Assembly: GCF_017309385.1 (NCBI RefSeq) | Contig: NZ_JAFJMJ010000001.1 | Span: forward strand, 2,976,001 to 3,040,000 | DNA length: 64,000 nt | Reading direction: 5' to 3' | Origin: Amycolatopsis sp. 195334CR | Lineage (GTDB): Bacteria; Actinomycetota; Actinomycetes; Mycobacteriales; Pseudonocardiaceae | Part shown: positions 26,665 to 34,443 of the stretch, piece by piece | Numbering within the stretch: position 1 is the stretch's first letter | Layout of the letters: every line of letters starts with the position of its first letter | Notes under the pieces: generated by a model | What the model was told of the DNA's origin: nothing | Database searches by the model: none | Seen by the model: only the letters and a program-made list of their open reading frames with translations | Translations under genes and position numbers: made by a program

Positions 26665-27102
26665 ATGTCCCCCAGGAGTGAGAAGCTGCTGCGGATCGGT
26701 GCCCGCGTGCTGGTCGGCATCGCCGCCGTGCTCACCCTGTTGTGCGTGACCCTGTTCTTCGCCGCGGTGCGCAACGACAGTTCGATCACCGACCACCGCG
26801 GTCTCGCCGACGCCGAGGTGCTGTCGGTCTCCTTCGACCGGACGCTGATCCGGTTCGTCACCCCGGACGGCGTGGCCCACACGCCCTCGCTGGGCGTGCT
26901 CTACCCGGAGGGCCTGGAAGCCGGTCAGCTGGTCCGGGTCGAGTACAACACCGAAGACCCCGAACTGGCGCGCGTCGCCGGGCGGAGTGCCTCGCTGACC
27001 CTGCTGCCGCTGGGCACCACGGTCCTGTTCACCTGGCTGGTCGCCGGTCCGGCGTGGTGGTTCTCCCGCCGCCTGCTGCGCAGGTCAGCCCCGGCTGAGT
27101 GA
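26665..27102 (+). CDS. DUF3592 membrane protein (Rv0556-like position)
   Basis: 145 residues: two membrane helices (about 14-35 and 113-133) around an outside beta-rich region of about 70 residues ([22 protein letters not shown] ... [16 protein letters not shown]), which fits DUF3592. In M. tuberculosis Rv0556 lies between menD and mgtA, as here apart from inserted genes. No function is known. Its 3' end overlaps the convergent gene 27085-27927 by 18 nt, so antisense transcripts are possible. Confidence 0.78.
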   Translation: MSPRSEKLLRIGARVLVGIAAVLTLLCVTLFFAAVRNDSSITDHRGLADAEVLSVSFDRTLIRFVTPDGVAHTPSLGVLYPEGLEAGQLVRVEYNTEDPELARVAGRSASLTLLPLGTTVLFTWLVAGPAWWFSRRLLRRSAPAE

Positions 27103-27927
27103 CGTACCCCGCCACCAGTCGAGCACCGTTTCGGCCAGGCCGGGCGCCGCGACCAGCAGGCCGTCCGAGGGCAGCGCGTTGCCTTCCCCGTGCCGGTCCA
27201 TCACCACCGCGCCCGATTCGATGGCCAGCGCGACCGCGGCCGCGACGTCCCATTCGTGGTAGCTGTGCAGCACCGCGGCCCCGGCGTGACCCATCGCGAC
27301 CTGCGCCACCGACAGCGCCGCCGAGCCGAGCACCCGGACCCCGGCGTGCGCGGCGGAGGCCTGTTCGATGAACCCCGCCATGCCCGGCCACGCCCCGCCC
27401 CGGCCCAGTTCGGTGCAGATGATCGCGCCGGTGGTGCGCACCGGTTCCCCCGACAACCGCACCGGCGTGCCGTTCGCCCTGGCGCCGCGACCGCGGGCCG
27501 CCGCGTAGATCTGGCCCCGGTACGGGTCGGCGATCACCCCGACCACCGGCCCCGACGAGTCGACCAGCGCCAGGCTGAACGCGCACCACGGCATGCCCGC
27601 CACGTAGTTCGCCGTGCCGTCCACCGGGTCCACCACCCAGCGGTACTCGGCTTCGTGGGCGCCCAGGTCGGCGCCGAACTCCTCGCCGACCACCGGCACC
27701 CCGGGGAACTCGGCGGTCAGCACCCGGCGGGTGTGCCGCTCCAGGATGCGCTCGGTGTCGGTGACCCAGTCGAACGGCGTGTCCCCGGTTTCCGGCCGGG
27801 CGCCCCGGCCCGCGGTCGCGGTGATCACGTCGGTGGCGTCGTTGGCCAGCCGGCCGGCGACTTCGAGGGCCTTGGACAGCAGGGCGGGCTCGACGGGCCT
27901 GGCCGGGCGGGACGACAAGAGGGTCAC
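27085..27927 (-). CDS. Inositol monophosphatase-family phosphatase
   Basis: 280 residues of the magnesium-dependent IMPase/CysQ fold: metal-site motifs VVGEEFG (about 79-85) and WVVDPVDGTANYVAGMPW (about 96-113), and the C-terminal HEWDVAAAVALAIESGA. The substrate could be inositol phosphate, a sugar phosphate or PAP. Next to two mannosyltransferase-like genes, a role in making inositol for phosphatidylinositol mannosides is attractive, but this rests on neighbourhood alone. The GTG start at 27927 lacks a clear ribosome site. Confidence 0.87.
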   Translation of the reverse strand: MTLLSSRPARPVEPALLSKALEVAGRLANDATDVITATAGRGARPETGDTPFDWVTDTERILERHTRRVLTAEFPGVPVVGEEFGADLGAHEAEYRWVVDPVDGTANYVAGMPWCAFSLALVDSSGPVVGVIADPYRGQIYAAARGRGARANGTPVRLSGEPVRTTGAIICTELGRGGAWPGMAGFIEQASAAHAGVRVLGSAALSVAQVAMGHAGAAVLHSYHEWDVAAAVALAIESGAVVMDRHGEGNALPSDGLLVAAPGLAETVLDWWRGTSLSRG

Positions 27928-28059
27928 GCCGCTCTAGCATGGCCGCGCTCGGTGACCGGAACCCGACGGTGAGGTGACCGGCCCATGGCGAATTCCCGCT
28001 GACCGAGGAGTTCGAACGCCGTTGGCCGGTGCGTCACCCGCGCGTGCGACAGTCCGATC

Positions 28060-29178
28060 GTGCGTATCGCCATCGTCACCGAAAGCTTCCTGCCGCAGGT
28101 CAACGGCGTCACCAACTCCGTGCTGCGGGTGGTCGAGCACCTGCGCGACCGGGCGCACGAGGTGCTCGTGATCGCACCGGGGGCCGGGCCCGCCGAGTAC
28201 CGGGGCGCGCCGGTGGTGCGGATCCCCGCGCTCGGCCTGCCGGTGGTCAACTCGCTGCCGATCGGGGTGCCGACCAGGACCGTGCTCACCGCGATGGCCG
28301 AATTCCGCCCGGACGTGGTGCACCTGGCGTCGCCGTTCGTGGTCGGCGCGCGCGGGCTCGCCGCGGCCCGGCGGCTGCGGGTGCCCTCGATCGCGGTGTA
28401 CCAGACCGACATCGCCGGTTTCGCCGCCGCGTACGGCCTCGGCCTCGGCGCGCGGGCGGCCTGGCGCTGGGTCCGCCGCGTGCACTCCCGGGCGGACCGC
28501 ACGCTCGCGCCGTCCAGCGATTCGGTGCGGGAACTCCAGGCGCACGGCGTTCCGCGCGTGCACCGCTGGGGCCGGGGCGTGGACATCGAGCGGTTCTCGC
28601 CGTCGCACGCCGATGCCGGCCTGCGCGCCGAACTCGCGCCGAACGGCGAGCTGCTGGTCGGCTTCGTCGGCAGGCTCGCGCCCGAGAAGGAGGTCGACCG
28701 GCTGACCACGCTGGCCGGGGTGCCGGGCATCCGCGTGGTCGTCGTCGGTGACGGGCCCGAGCTGGACGGCCTGCGCGACCGCCTCCCCGGTGCCGCCTTC
28801 CTCGGCGCGAAGTACGGCGACGACCTGTCCGTGGCCTACGCCAGCCTCGACGTCTTCGTGCACACCGGCCCGCACGAGACCTTCTGCCAGGCGGTGCAGG
28901 AGGCGATGGCGTCCGGACTGCCGGTGCTCGCGCCGGACGCGGGTGGCCCGCGCGACCTCGTGCTGCACGGCCGGACCGGCTACCTCCTGCCCGCCGAACG
29001 CGCGCGCTTCGCCACCGGCCTGCTCGCCCGCATCGAGGAACTGCGCGACCCGGCCCTGCGCGAGCGGCTCGGGAGCAAGGCGCGCAAGGTGGTGCTCGGC
29101 CGGACCTGGCCCGCGGTGTGCGGTGAGCTGATGGGCCACTACGAAGCCGTGGCGGGCCGGGCGGCGCAGGCGGCCTGA
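28060..29178 (+). CDS. mgtA: GT4 glycosyltransferase, MgtA/PimB-like mannosyltransferase
   Basis: 372 residues, GT-B fold. The acceptor motif is ESFLPQVNGVTNSVLRVVEH (about 8-27) and the donor motifs are GFVGRLAPEKEVDRL and the C-terminal FCQAVQEAMASGLPVLAPDAGG (E-x7-E). It closely follows the pattern of mycobacterial MgtA (Rv0557), a GDP-mannose-dependent alpha-mannosyltransferase for glycolipids, and lies before menG as it does there. GTG 28060 starts the family's RIAIVTE strand. A cytosolic, membrane-associated role in lipomannan-type glycolipids is likely. Confidence 0.87.
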   Translation: MRIAIVTESFLPQVNGVTNSVLRVVEHLRDRAHEVLVIAPGAGPAEYRGAPVVRIPALGLPVVNSLPIGVPTRTVLTAMAEFRPDVVHLASPFVVGARGLAAARRLRVPSIAVYQTDIAGFAAAYGLGLGARAAWRWVRRVHSRADRTLAPSSDSVRELQAHGVPRVHRWGRGVDIERFSPSHADAGLRAELAPNGELLVGFVGRLAPEKEVDRLTTLAGVPGIRVVVVGDGPELDGLRDRLPGAAFLGAKYGDDLSVAYASLDVFVHTGPHETFCQAVQEAMASGLPVLAPDAGGPRDLVLHGRTGYLLPAERARFATGLLARIEELRDPALRERLGSKARKVVLGRTWPAVCGELMGHYEAVAGRAAQAA

Positions 29179-30285
29179 GTGCACATCGTCCAGCTCGCGA
29201 ACTTCTACGGGCCGCGATCGGGTGGGCTGCGCACCGCGCTGCACCACCTCGGCGCCGGGTACGTCGCGGGCGGCCACGAGGTGACGCTGGTGGTGCCGGG
29301 GCAGCGGTACGCGGAGGAGGTGCTGCCCTCCGGCGTGCGCCGATTCCAGCTGCCCGCACCCAAGATCCCGGGCACCGGCGGCTATCGCGCGGTCGACCCG
29401 CACCGGGTGCGCGTGGTGCTGCGCGGCCTGCGGCCGGACCGGCTGGAGGTGTCCGACCGGCTGACCCTGCGCGGCATGGGGACCTGGGCGCGGCGCCACG
29501 GCGTGCCGAGCGTGGTCATCTCGCACGAACGGCTGGACCGGCTGCTGGAGCAGTTCCTCGTGCCCGCGCCGATGGCCAGGCACTGGGCCGACGCGGCCAA
29601 CCGGCGGATGGCGGGCAGCTACGACACGGTCGTCTGCACCACCGCGTTCGCGCGCGCCGAATTCGACCGGATCGGCGTGCCGAACGTGCGCCGCGTGCCG
29701 CTGGGTGTCGACCTGCTCGCCTTCGCACCGCGACGGCACGACCCCGCGCTCCGCGCCGAACTGCTCGGCGGCGCCGAGGCGTTGATAGTCCACTGTGGAC
29801 GACTGTCGCCGGAGAAGCACGTGGAGCGCAGCGTGGACACCGTCGCCGAGCTCACCGAGTCCGGAGTGGACGTTCGGCTGGTGATCGCCGGGGACGGCCC
29901 GCGGCGGCGCGCGCTGGAGCGGCGGGCCCGCGGCCTGCCGGTGACCTTCCTCGGTTTTGTCGCCGACCGCACCGAGGTCGCCCGGCTGCTCGCGTCGGCG
30001 GACGTCTCGCTCGCGCCCGGCCCGCACGAGACCTTCGGACTGGCCGCGCTCGAAGCACTGGCCTCCGGCACGCCCGCGGTGGTGTCGGCCTCGTCGGCGT
30101 TGCGCGAGATCGTGCGCCCGCCCGGTGGCGCGGCCGTCGACGACCACGCGCCCGCCTTCGCCGCCGGGGTCACCGGCGTGCTCGACCGGCCCGAACCCGA
30201 GCGCCGCGCGGCGGCCAGGTCGCGGGCGGAGGAGTTCACCTGGCCGAGCGCGGTCCGGGGCATGTTGCGCGTGCTCGGCGGGTAG
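29179..30285 (+). CDS. Second GT4 glycosyltransferase
   Basis: 368 residues, GT-B fold: N-terminal HIVQLANFYGPRSGGLRTAL (about 2-21), donor-domain IVHCGRLSPEKHVERS and FGLAALEALASGTPAVVSA. The GTG start directly follows the mgtA stop with no gap, so the two are made together and may add successive sugars (probably mannose) to one glycolipid. It is only distantly like its neighbour, so it is not a recent duplicate. Residues about 201-205 are encoded across a GTCCACTGTGGAC palindrome (29788-29800). Confidence 0.85.
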   Translation: MHIVQLANFYGPRSGGLRTALHHLGAGYVAGGHEVTLVVPGQRYAEEVLPSGVRRFQLPAPKIPGTGGYRAVDPHRVRVVLRGLRPDRLEVSDRLTLRGMGTWARRHGVPSVVISHERLDRLLEQFLVPAPMARHWADAANRRMAGSYDTVVCTTAFARAEFDRIGVPNVRRVPLGVDLLAFAPRRHDPALRAELLGGAEALIVHCGRLSPEKHVERSVDTVAELTESGVDVRLVIAGDGPRRRALERRARGLPVTFLGFVADRTEVARLLASADVSLAPGPHETFGLAALEALASGTPAVVSASSALREIVRPPGGAAVDDHAPAFAAGVTGVLDRPEPERRAAARSRAEEFTWPSAVRGMLRVLGG

Positions 30286-30290
30286 CGACG

Positions 30291-30296
30291 TACTGT
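30291..30296 (+). promoter_or_regulatory. Putative -10 box, leaderless menG
   Basis: TACTGT lies 6 nt before ATG 30303, in the 17-nt gap after the glycosyltransferase gene. No ribosome site is present. Confidence 0.45.
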
Positions 30297-30302
30297 GGCG
30301 GC

Positions 30303-31007
30303 ATGTCCCGTGCCAGCCTCGACAAGGACCCGCGTGAAGTCGCCGCCATGTTCGACGGCGTCGCCGACGGGTACGACCGCGCGAACTCGTTCATGACCTT
30401 CGGCTTCGACCGCCGCTGGCGGATCACCACCTCGCGGGTGCTGGCCGCCAAGCGCGGCGAGAAGGTGCTCGACCTGGCCGCCGGCACCGGGGTGTCCACC
30501 ACCGAGTACGCCGCGAACGGCGCGTGGTGCCTGGCCGCCGACTTCTCCATCGGCATGCTGCGCGCGGGACTGCACCGCAAGGTGCCGATGGTCGCCGCGG
30601 ACGCGCTGCACCTGCCGTTCGCCGACGACAGCTTCGACGCGGCCACGGTCTCGCTCGGCATCCGGAACTTCGTCGACACCAAGGCCGCGCTGGCCGAGCT
30701 GGCCCGCGTGGTGCGGCCGGGCGGGCGGCTGGTCATCTGCGAGGTGTCCACGCCGACCTTCCCGCCGATCCGGTTCCTCTACCGCCGGTTCATCCTCAAG
30801 GCGATGACCTGGGTCGGGCGCCGGTTCTCGTCCAATCCGGACGCCTACGGCTACCTCGCCGAATCGATGCTCGCCTGGCCGGCGCAACGCGAGTTCGGCG
30901 AGATCATCGCCTCGGCGGGCTGGACCGATGTGGAGTGGATGAACCTCACATTCGGCGTCGTAGCAATCCATCGGGCCACCAAGCCGCCCGTACACTCGGC
31001 CCCATGA
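30303..31007 (+). CDS. menG: Demethylmenaquinone methyltransferase
   Basis: 234 residues, a class I SAM-dependent methyltransferase of the UbiE/MenG family: FDGVADGYDRANSFMTFGFD (about 17-36), SAM loop VLDLAAGTGVST, FADDSFDAATVSLGIRNF and RPGGRLVICEVSTP. It adds the ring methyl group in the last ring-building step to menaquinone. The start is a short leaderless-type ATG. The stop overlaps the next start by 4 nt (ATGA). Confidence 0.95.
   Translation: MSRASLDKDPREVAAMFDGVADGYDRANSFMTFGFDRRWRITTSRVLAAKRGEKVLDLAAGTGVSTTEYAANGAWCLAADFSIGMLRAGLHRKVPMVAADALHLPFADDSFDAATVSLGIRNFVDTKAALAELARVVRPGGRLVICEVSTPTFPPIRFLYRRFILKAMTWVGRRFSSNPDAYGYLAESMLAWPAQREFGEIIASAGWTDVEWMNLTFGVVAIHRATKPPVHSAP
30991..30996 (+). 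promoter_or_regulatory. Putative -10 box inside the 3' end of menG, before the menJ-type gene
   Basis: TACACT lies 7 nt before ATG 31004, although the gene also overlaps menG by 4 nt. The reductase may therefore be made both by coupling and from its own leaderless transcript. The same hexamer precedes the nuo leader. Confidence 0.4.
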
Positions 31008-32290
31008 CCTCTCTGCAGCAAACTCGCGACGCCGAGGTGATCGTGGTCGGCGCGGGCCCGGCGGGCTCCACCGTGGCCACCTATCTCGCCAGGGCCGGCG
31101 TGGACGTGCTGCTGCTGGAGAAGACGGTCTTCCCGCGCGAGAAGGTCTGCGGTGACGGGCTCACCCCGCGCGGCGTGAAGCAGCTGATCGACCTCGGCAT
31201 CGACACCAGCGAGGACGCGGGCTGGGTGCACAGCCGCGGCCTGCGCATCCTCACCGGCGAGCTGACCCTCGAGCTGGACTGGCCGGAGCTGACCAGCTAC
31301 CCGCCCTACGGCGTTTCCCGCACCCGCCAGGACTTCGACGACCTGCTGGCGAAGACCGCGGTCAAGGCGGGCGCGCGGCTGCTGGAGCGCACCACGGTCA
31401 CCGGCGCGATCACCGACGCCACCGGGCGCGTGGTCGGCGTCGAGGCGAAGACCGGCGAGGAGAAGCGCCCGGTCAGCTACCGCGCGCCGCTCGTGCTGGC
31501 CTGCGACGGGGTGTCCGCGCGGCTCGCGCTGAGCGTCGGCATCGGCAAGAACGAGAAGCGCCCGATGGGCGTGGCCGTGCGCCGGTACTACAAGAGCCCG
31601 CGCCACGACGACCCGTTCATCGAGGGCCACCTGGAGCTGTGGGACCGCACCGATCCGGCGCGGCCGAAGCTGCTGCCGGGGTACGGCTGGGCGTTCCCGC
31701 TCGGCGACGGCACGGTGAACATCGGCCTCGGCATGCTGTCCACCTCGAAGGCCTTCCGCAGCACCGACTACCGCGCGCTGCTGCGCCAGTGGCTGGACAG
31801 CACGCCCGAGGAATGGGGCTACCGCGAGGAGAACGCGATCGGCAAGGTCGGCGGCGCCGGCCTGCCGATGGGCTTCAACCGCACCCCGCACTACCGCGAC
31901 GGCCTGCTGCTGCTCGGCGACGCCGGCGGCATGGTCAGCCCGTTCAACGGCGAGGGCATCTCGGCGGCGATGGAGTCGGCGCAGCTGGCGGCCGAGGCCG
32001 TGGTCCAGGCGCTCGCGCGGCCGGAGGGCTCCTCGCGGGAGCGCGCGCTGCAGGGCTACCCGATGGCCGTCGCGGAGCTGATGGGCGGGTACTACCGGCT
32101 CGGCAACGTGTTCGCGAAGCTGATCGGCAAACCGGCCGTGATGCGGGCCGCGACCAAGTACGGGCTGCGCATCAACACCCTGCTTCCCTTGGTGTACAAG
32201 GGACTTTCCGGCTGCTACGACGCCAAGGGCGGCGACGTGGTCGACCGGCTCATCGCCGCCGCCGCGCGGGCCACGCCCAGCCCCCGGTAA
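31004..32290 (+). CDS. menJ: Geranylgeranyl-reductase-family flavoprotein, MenJ-like menaquinone tail reductase
   Basis: 428 residues. The FAD dinucleotide motif is VVGAGPAGSTVATYLARAG (about 13-31), then PREKVCGDGLTPRGV and the second FAD site GDAGGMVSPFNGEGI. In mycobacteria the member at this locus (Rv0561c, MenJ) saturates one isoprene unit of menaquinone-9. Being coupled to menG in a menaquinone cluster makes that the best assignment, although archaeal-type lipid reductases share the fold. It works at the membrane surface on the quinone tail. Confidence 0.88.
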   Translation: MTSLQQTRDAEVIVVGAGPAGSTVATYLARAGVDVLLLEKTVFPREKVCGDGLTPRGVKQLIDLGIDTSEDAGWVHSRGLRILTGELTLELDWPELTSYPPYGVSRTRQDFDDLLAKTAVKAGARLLERTTVTGAITDATGRVVGVEAKTGEEKRPVSYRAPLVLACDGVSARLALSVGIGKNEKRPMGVAVRRYYKSPRHDDPFIEGHLELWDRTDPARPKLLPGYGWAFPLGDGTVNIGLGMLSTSKAFRSTDYRALLRQWLDSTPEEWGYREENAIGKVGGAGLPMGFNRTPHYRDGLLLLGDAGGMVSPFNGEGISAAMESAQLAAEAVVQALARPEGSSRERALQGYPMAVAELMGGYYRLGNVFAKLIGKPAVMRAATKYGLRINTLLPLVYKGLSGCYDAKGGDVVDRLIAAAARATPSPR

Positions 32291-32480
32291 GCGAACGCCT
32301 CTTCGGTTGGCGTGTGTTACCTCACACCGGACAAACCGTGTCAGTGCCGGGAATGGGCGCGTTCAGTCCCTTTGTCGCTGGTCTGCGACCTGTGACGCAG
32401 TACGGGCGTTCCGTGATCACCCGGAAAGTTAGGTAAGCCTTATACCACGGGGGATGGCGACAAGGCTGTGACTCGCGTCC

Positions 32481-32486
32481 TACACT
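32481..32486 (+). promoter_or_regulatory. Putative nuo promoter -10 box
   Basis: TACACT at 32481-32486, with GCGACA (32457-32462) 18 nt upstream as a partial -35. Transcription would begin near 32492-32493, so both Rex-type operators lie just downstream of the start, where a bound repressor would block elongation or initiation. Confidence 0.5.
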
Positions 32487-32492
32487 GACGCC

Positions 32493-32573
32493 GTGCCTTG
32501 TGAACCGCTTCACAATTTCGACGGCTCGCTTGTGAACTTTTTCACAAGCGGTCGCCGAGGTCGCGGGCCATAA
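32493..32573 (+). CDS. Possible leaderless 26-residue leader ORF before nuoA
   Basis: GTG at 32493, 6 nt after TACACT, opens a frame of 26 codons ending in TAA at 32571. Its product (PCEPLHNFDGS ... RRGRGP) has no recognised domain, and both operators lie within it. The spacing matches other proposed leaderless starts in this window. It may be a real leader peptide or only the result of the operator sequence having no stops. Coding status is uncertain. Confidence 0.25.
   Translation: MPCEPLHNFDGSLVNFFTSGRRGRGP
32498..32515. promoter_or_regulatory. Rex-type operator 1 (nuo)
   Basis: TTGTGAACCGCTTCACAA is a perfect 7-4-7 inverted repeat. TGTGAA/TTCACA half-sites are those described for the actinobacterial redox repressor Rex, which binds DNA when NADH is low and is known to control nuo in Streptomyces coelicolor. 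It begins about 6 bp downstream of the proposed transcription start. Confidence 0.85.
32527..32550. promoter_or_regulatory. Rex-type operator 2 (nuo)
   Basis: CGCTTGTGAA (32527-32536) and TTCACAAGCG (32541-32550) form a perfect 10-4-10 inverted repeat with the same TTGTGAA-N4-TTCACAA core as operator 1. The two centres are 32 bp apart, about three helical turns, so two Rex dimers would sit on the same face of the DNA. Confidence 0.85.
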
Positions 32574-32692
32574 CTGCACGAGCAGTAAGGCTGCCCTAAC
32601 TCTCGGAGGTGTGATCCGGGTCGCTTAGGGTGCGCCACGAGGCACTCAGACCGAGTTTTCGATCGCAGCGGCGCGGAAGGGATGGACGAACC

Positions 32693-33118
32693 GTGCTGGC
32701 GTTGCAACCACCACACTTCGCGGGACAACTGGCTCAGGGGGCCGCGGCCCCCACCCTGGACGTCTACCTCCCGCTGGTCATCCTGTTCGTGCTGGCGATC
32801 GCCTTCGCCGTGCTGTCGGTGCTGCTGGGCCCGCTCGTCGGCCCCAGCCGCTACAACAAGGCGAAGCTGGCCGCGTACGAGTGCGGGATCGAACCCTCGC
32901 CGCAGCCGGTGGTCGGCGGCGGCCGGATGCCGATCGCCTACTACGTCACGGCGATGCTGTTCATCCTGTTCGACATCGAGATGGTGTTCCTCTACCCGTT
33001 CGCGGTCTCCGCGGACGCGCTGGGCCTGTTCGGCCTGGTGGAGATCGTCCTGTTCATCGCCACGGTCGGTTTCGCCTACGCCTACGTGTGGCGGCGCGGC
33101 GGCCTCGACTGGAACTAG
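32693..33118 (+). CDS. nuoA: NADH-quinone oxidoreductase subunit A
   Basis: 141 residues with three membrane helices and the conserved loop [13 protein letters not shown] (about 62-74), which lies near the quinone channel. GTG 32693 has GGAAGGGA 10 nt upstream; a longer frame to 32630 lacks a ribosome site. It is the first gene of the 14-gene complex I operon, in the canonical order, downstream of the Rex-type operators. Confidence 0.95.
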   Translation: MLALQPPHFAGQLAQGAAAPTLDVYLPLVILFVLAIAFAVLSVLLGPLVGPSRYNKAKLAAYECGIEPSPQPVVGGGRMPIAYYVTAMLFILFDIEMVFLYPFAVSADALGLFGLVEIVLFIATVGFAYAYVWRRGGLDWN

Positions 33119-33130
33119 GGGGCCAAACGC

Positions 33131-33679
33131 ATGGGTCTCGAAGAGAAACTCCCCAACGGAATCCTGCTGGCCAGCCTGGAGGGCCTGGTCAACTGGGCGC
33201 GCAAGAACTCGATGTGGCCGGCCACCTTCGGGCTCGCCTGCTGCGCGATCGAGATGATGACCGTCGGCGGTTCCCGCTACGACATCGCGCGCTTCGGCAT
33301 GGAGCGCTTCAGCGCCACCCCGCGCCAGGCCGACCTGATGATCGTCGCCGGTCGCGTGACGCAGAAGATGGCGCCGGTGCTCCGCCAGATCTACGACCAG
33401 ATGGCCGAGCCCAAGTGGGTGCTGGCGATGGGCGTGTGCGCCTCGTCCGGCGGGATGTTCAACAACTACGCGGTGGTGCAGGGCGTCGACCACATCGTGC
33501 CGGTGGACATGTACCTGCCCGGCTGCCCGCCGCGGCCGGAGATGCTGCTCGACGCGATCCTCAAGCTGCACGCCAAGATCCAGGACGAGCCGCTGAACGC
33601 CCGGCGCGCCGAACTGCGCGCGGCCAGCGGGGCCAGGACCGAGCTGATCCCGTCCTCCATCAAGTACGCGAAGAAGTGA
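33131..33679 (+). CDS. nuoB: NADH-quinone oxidoreductase subunit B
   Basis: 182 residues. It holds the terminal 4Fe-4S cluster N2, with the ligands visible as LACCAIEM (adjacent cysteines, about 37-38), VCASSGGMF and [10 protein letters not shown]2 passes electrons to menaquinone at the junction with NuoD. It starts 12 nt after nuoA. Confidence 0.97.
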   Translation: MGLEEKLPNGILLASLEGLVNWARKNSMWPATFGLACCAIEMMTVGGSRYDIARFGMERFSATPRQADLMIVAGRVTQKMAPVLRQIYDQMAEPKWVLAMGVCASSGGMFNNYAVVQGVDHIVPVDMYLPGCPPRPEMLLDAILKLHAKIQDEPLNARRAELRAASGARTELIPSSIKYAKK

Positions 33680-33684
33680 CGAAG

Positions 33685-34443
33685 ATGCCTGAGGAAGAAA
33701 AGCCGGTCACCGGCGGAGAGCAGTCCAGCGCCGAGCGCACCGAGTCGGCCGAACTGCGGCCGTCCGGCCCGCGCCCGGCCGAGCCGGTGGTCGCCGGTCG
33801 CGAGCGCAAGGGCATGTTCGGCGTTTCCGGCACCGGGGACACCTCCGGTTACGGCGGCCTGCGGCTGCCCGCCTACTCGCCGGCCCCGGCCGAACGCCCC
33901 TACGGCGGCTGGTTCGACGAGTTCGCCGACGAGTTCTTCGCCGCGCTCGGCGAGAACGGCGTGCCGGTCGAAGCGATCCAGCAGGTGACCGTCGACCGCG
34001 GGGAGATCACCTTCTACGTCGCGCGCGAGCACCTGCTGGAGATCTGCCGGACCCTGCGCAACGACGGCGGACTGCGGTTCGAGCTGTGCAGCTCGGTCTC
34101 CGGCGTGGACTACGGCGTCGACGTGCCGCAGCGGCTGCACTCGGTCTACCACCTGACCTCGATGACCTTCCGCCGCCGCATCCGGCTGGAGGTCGCGGTC
34201 GACGTGGACGACCCGCACATCCCGTCCATCGTCGAGGTCTACCCGACCGCCGACTGGCAGGAGCGGGAGGCCTACGACATGTTCGGCATCGTCTACGACG
34301 GCCACCCGGCGCTGACCCGGATCCTGATGCCGGACGACTGGGACGGCCACCCCCAGCGCAAGGACTACCCGCTCGGCGGGATTCCCGTGGAGTACAAGGG
34401 CGCGGAGATCCCGCCGCCGGACCAGCGGAGGTCTTACTCGTGA
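33685..34443 (+). CDS. nuoC: NADH-quinone oxidoreductase subunit C
   Basis: 252 residues. The 30-kDa domain occupies about 75-250 with the signature [16 protein letters not shown] and the end [13 protein letters not shown] [13 protein letters not shown]. The first 60 or so residues are an acidic, Pro-rich extension absent from short NuoC proteins. ATG 33685 follows the nuoB stop by 5 nt; an in-frame GTG at 33676 is an alternative. It is separate from nuoD, unlike the fused CD of enterobacteria. Confidence 0.95.
   Translation: MPEEEKPVTGGEQSSAERTESAELRPSGPRPAEPVVAGRERKGMFGVSGTGDTSGYGGLRLPAYSPAPAERPYGGWFDEFADEFFAALGENGVPVEAIQQVTVDRGEITFYVAREHLLEICRTLRNDGGLRFELCSSVSGVDYGVDVPQRLHSVYHLTSMTFRRRIRLEVAVDVDDPHIPSIVEVYPTADWQEREAYDMFGIVYDGHPALTRILMPDDWDGHPQRKDYPLGGIPVEYKGAEIPPPDQRRSYS

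Larger units (their letters stand above)
32291..32692 (+). promoter_or_regulatory. 402-bp control region of the nuo operon
   Basis: This is the longest gene-free stretch in the window. The left half (32291-32450) contains no ORF I can support; it has AT-rich sequence around TTAGGTAAGCCTTATACC (32429-32446). The right half has a -10 box, a possible 26-codon ORF, two Rex-type operators and, at 32675-32682, the GGAAGGGA ribosome site of nuoA. A leader of about 200 nt separates the promoter from nuoA. Confidence 0.7.

Noticed and set aside
24847..26880. N-terminal extension of pxpA through the M1 peptidase region
   Set aside because: The open frame continues by chance over the divergent peptidase and DUF3592 genes; conserved PxpA begins at about 24840.
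32429..32446. Iron-box-like TTAGGTAAGCCTTATACC upstream of nuo
   Set aside because: The left half resembles IdeR/DmdR boxes, but the right half and the 19-bp symmetry do not match, so I do not call an operator.
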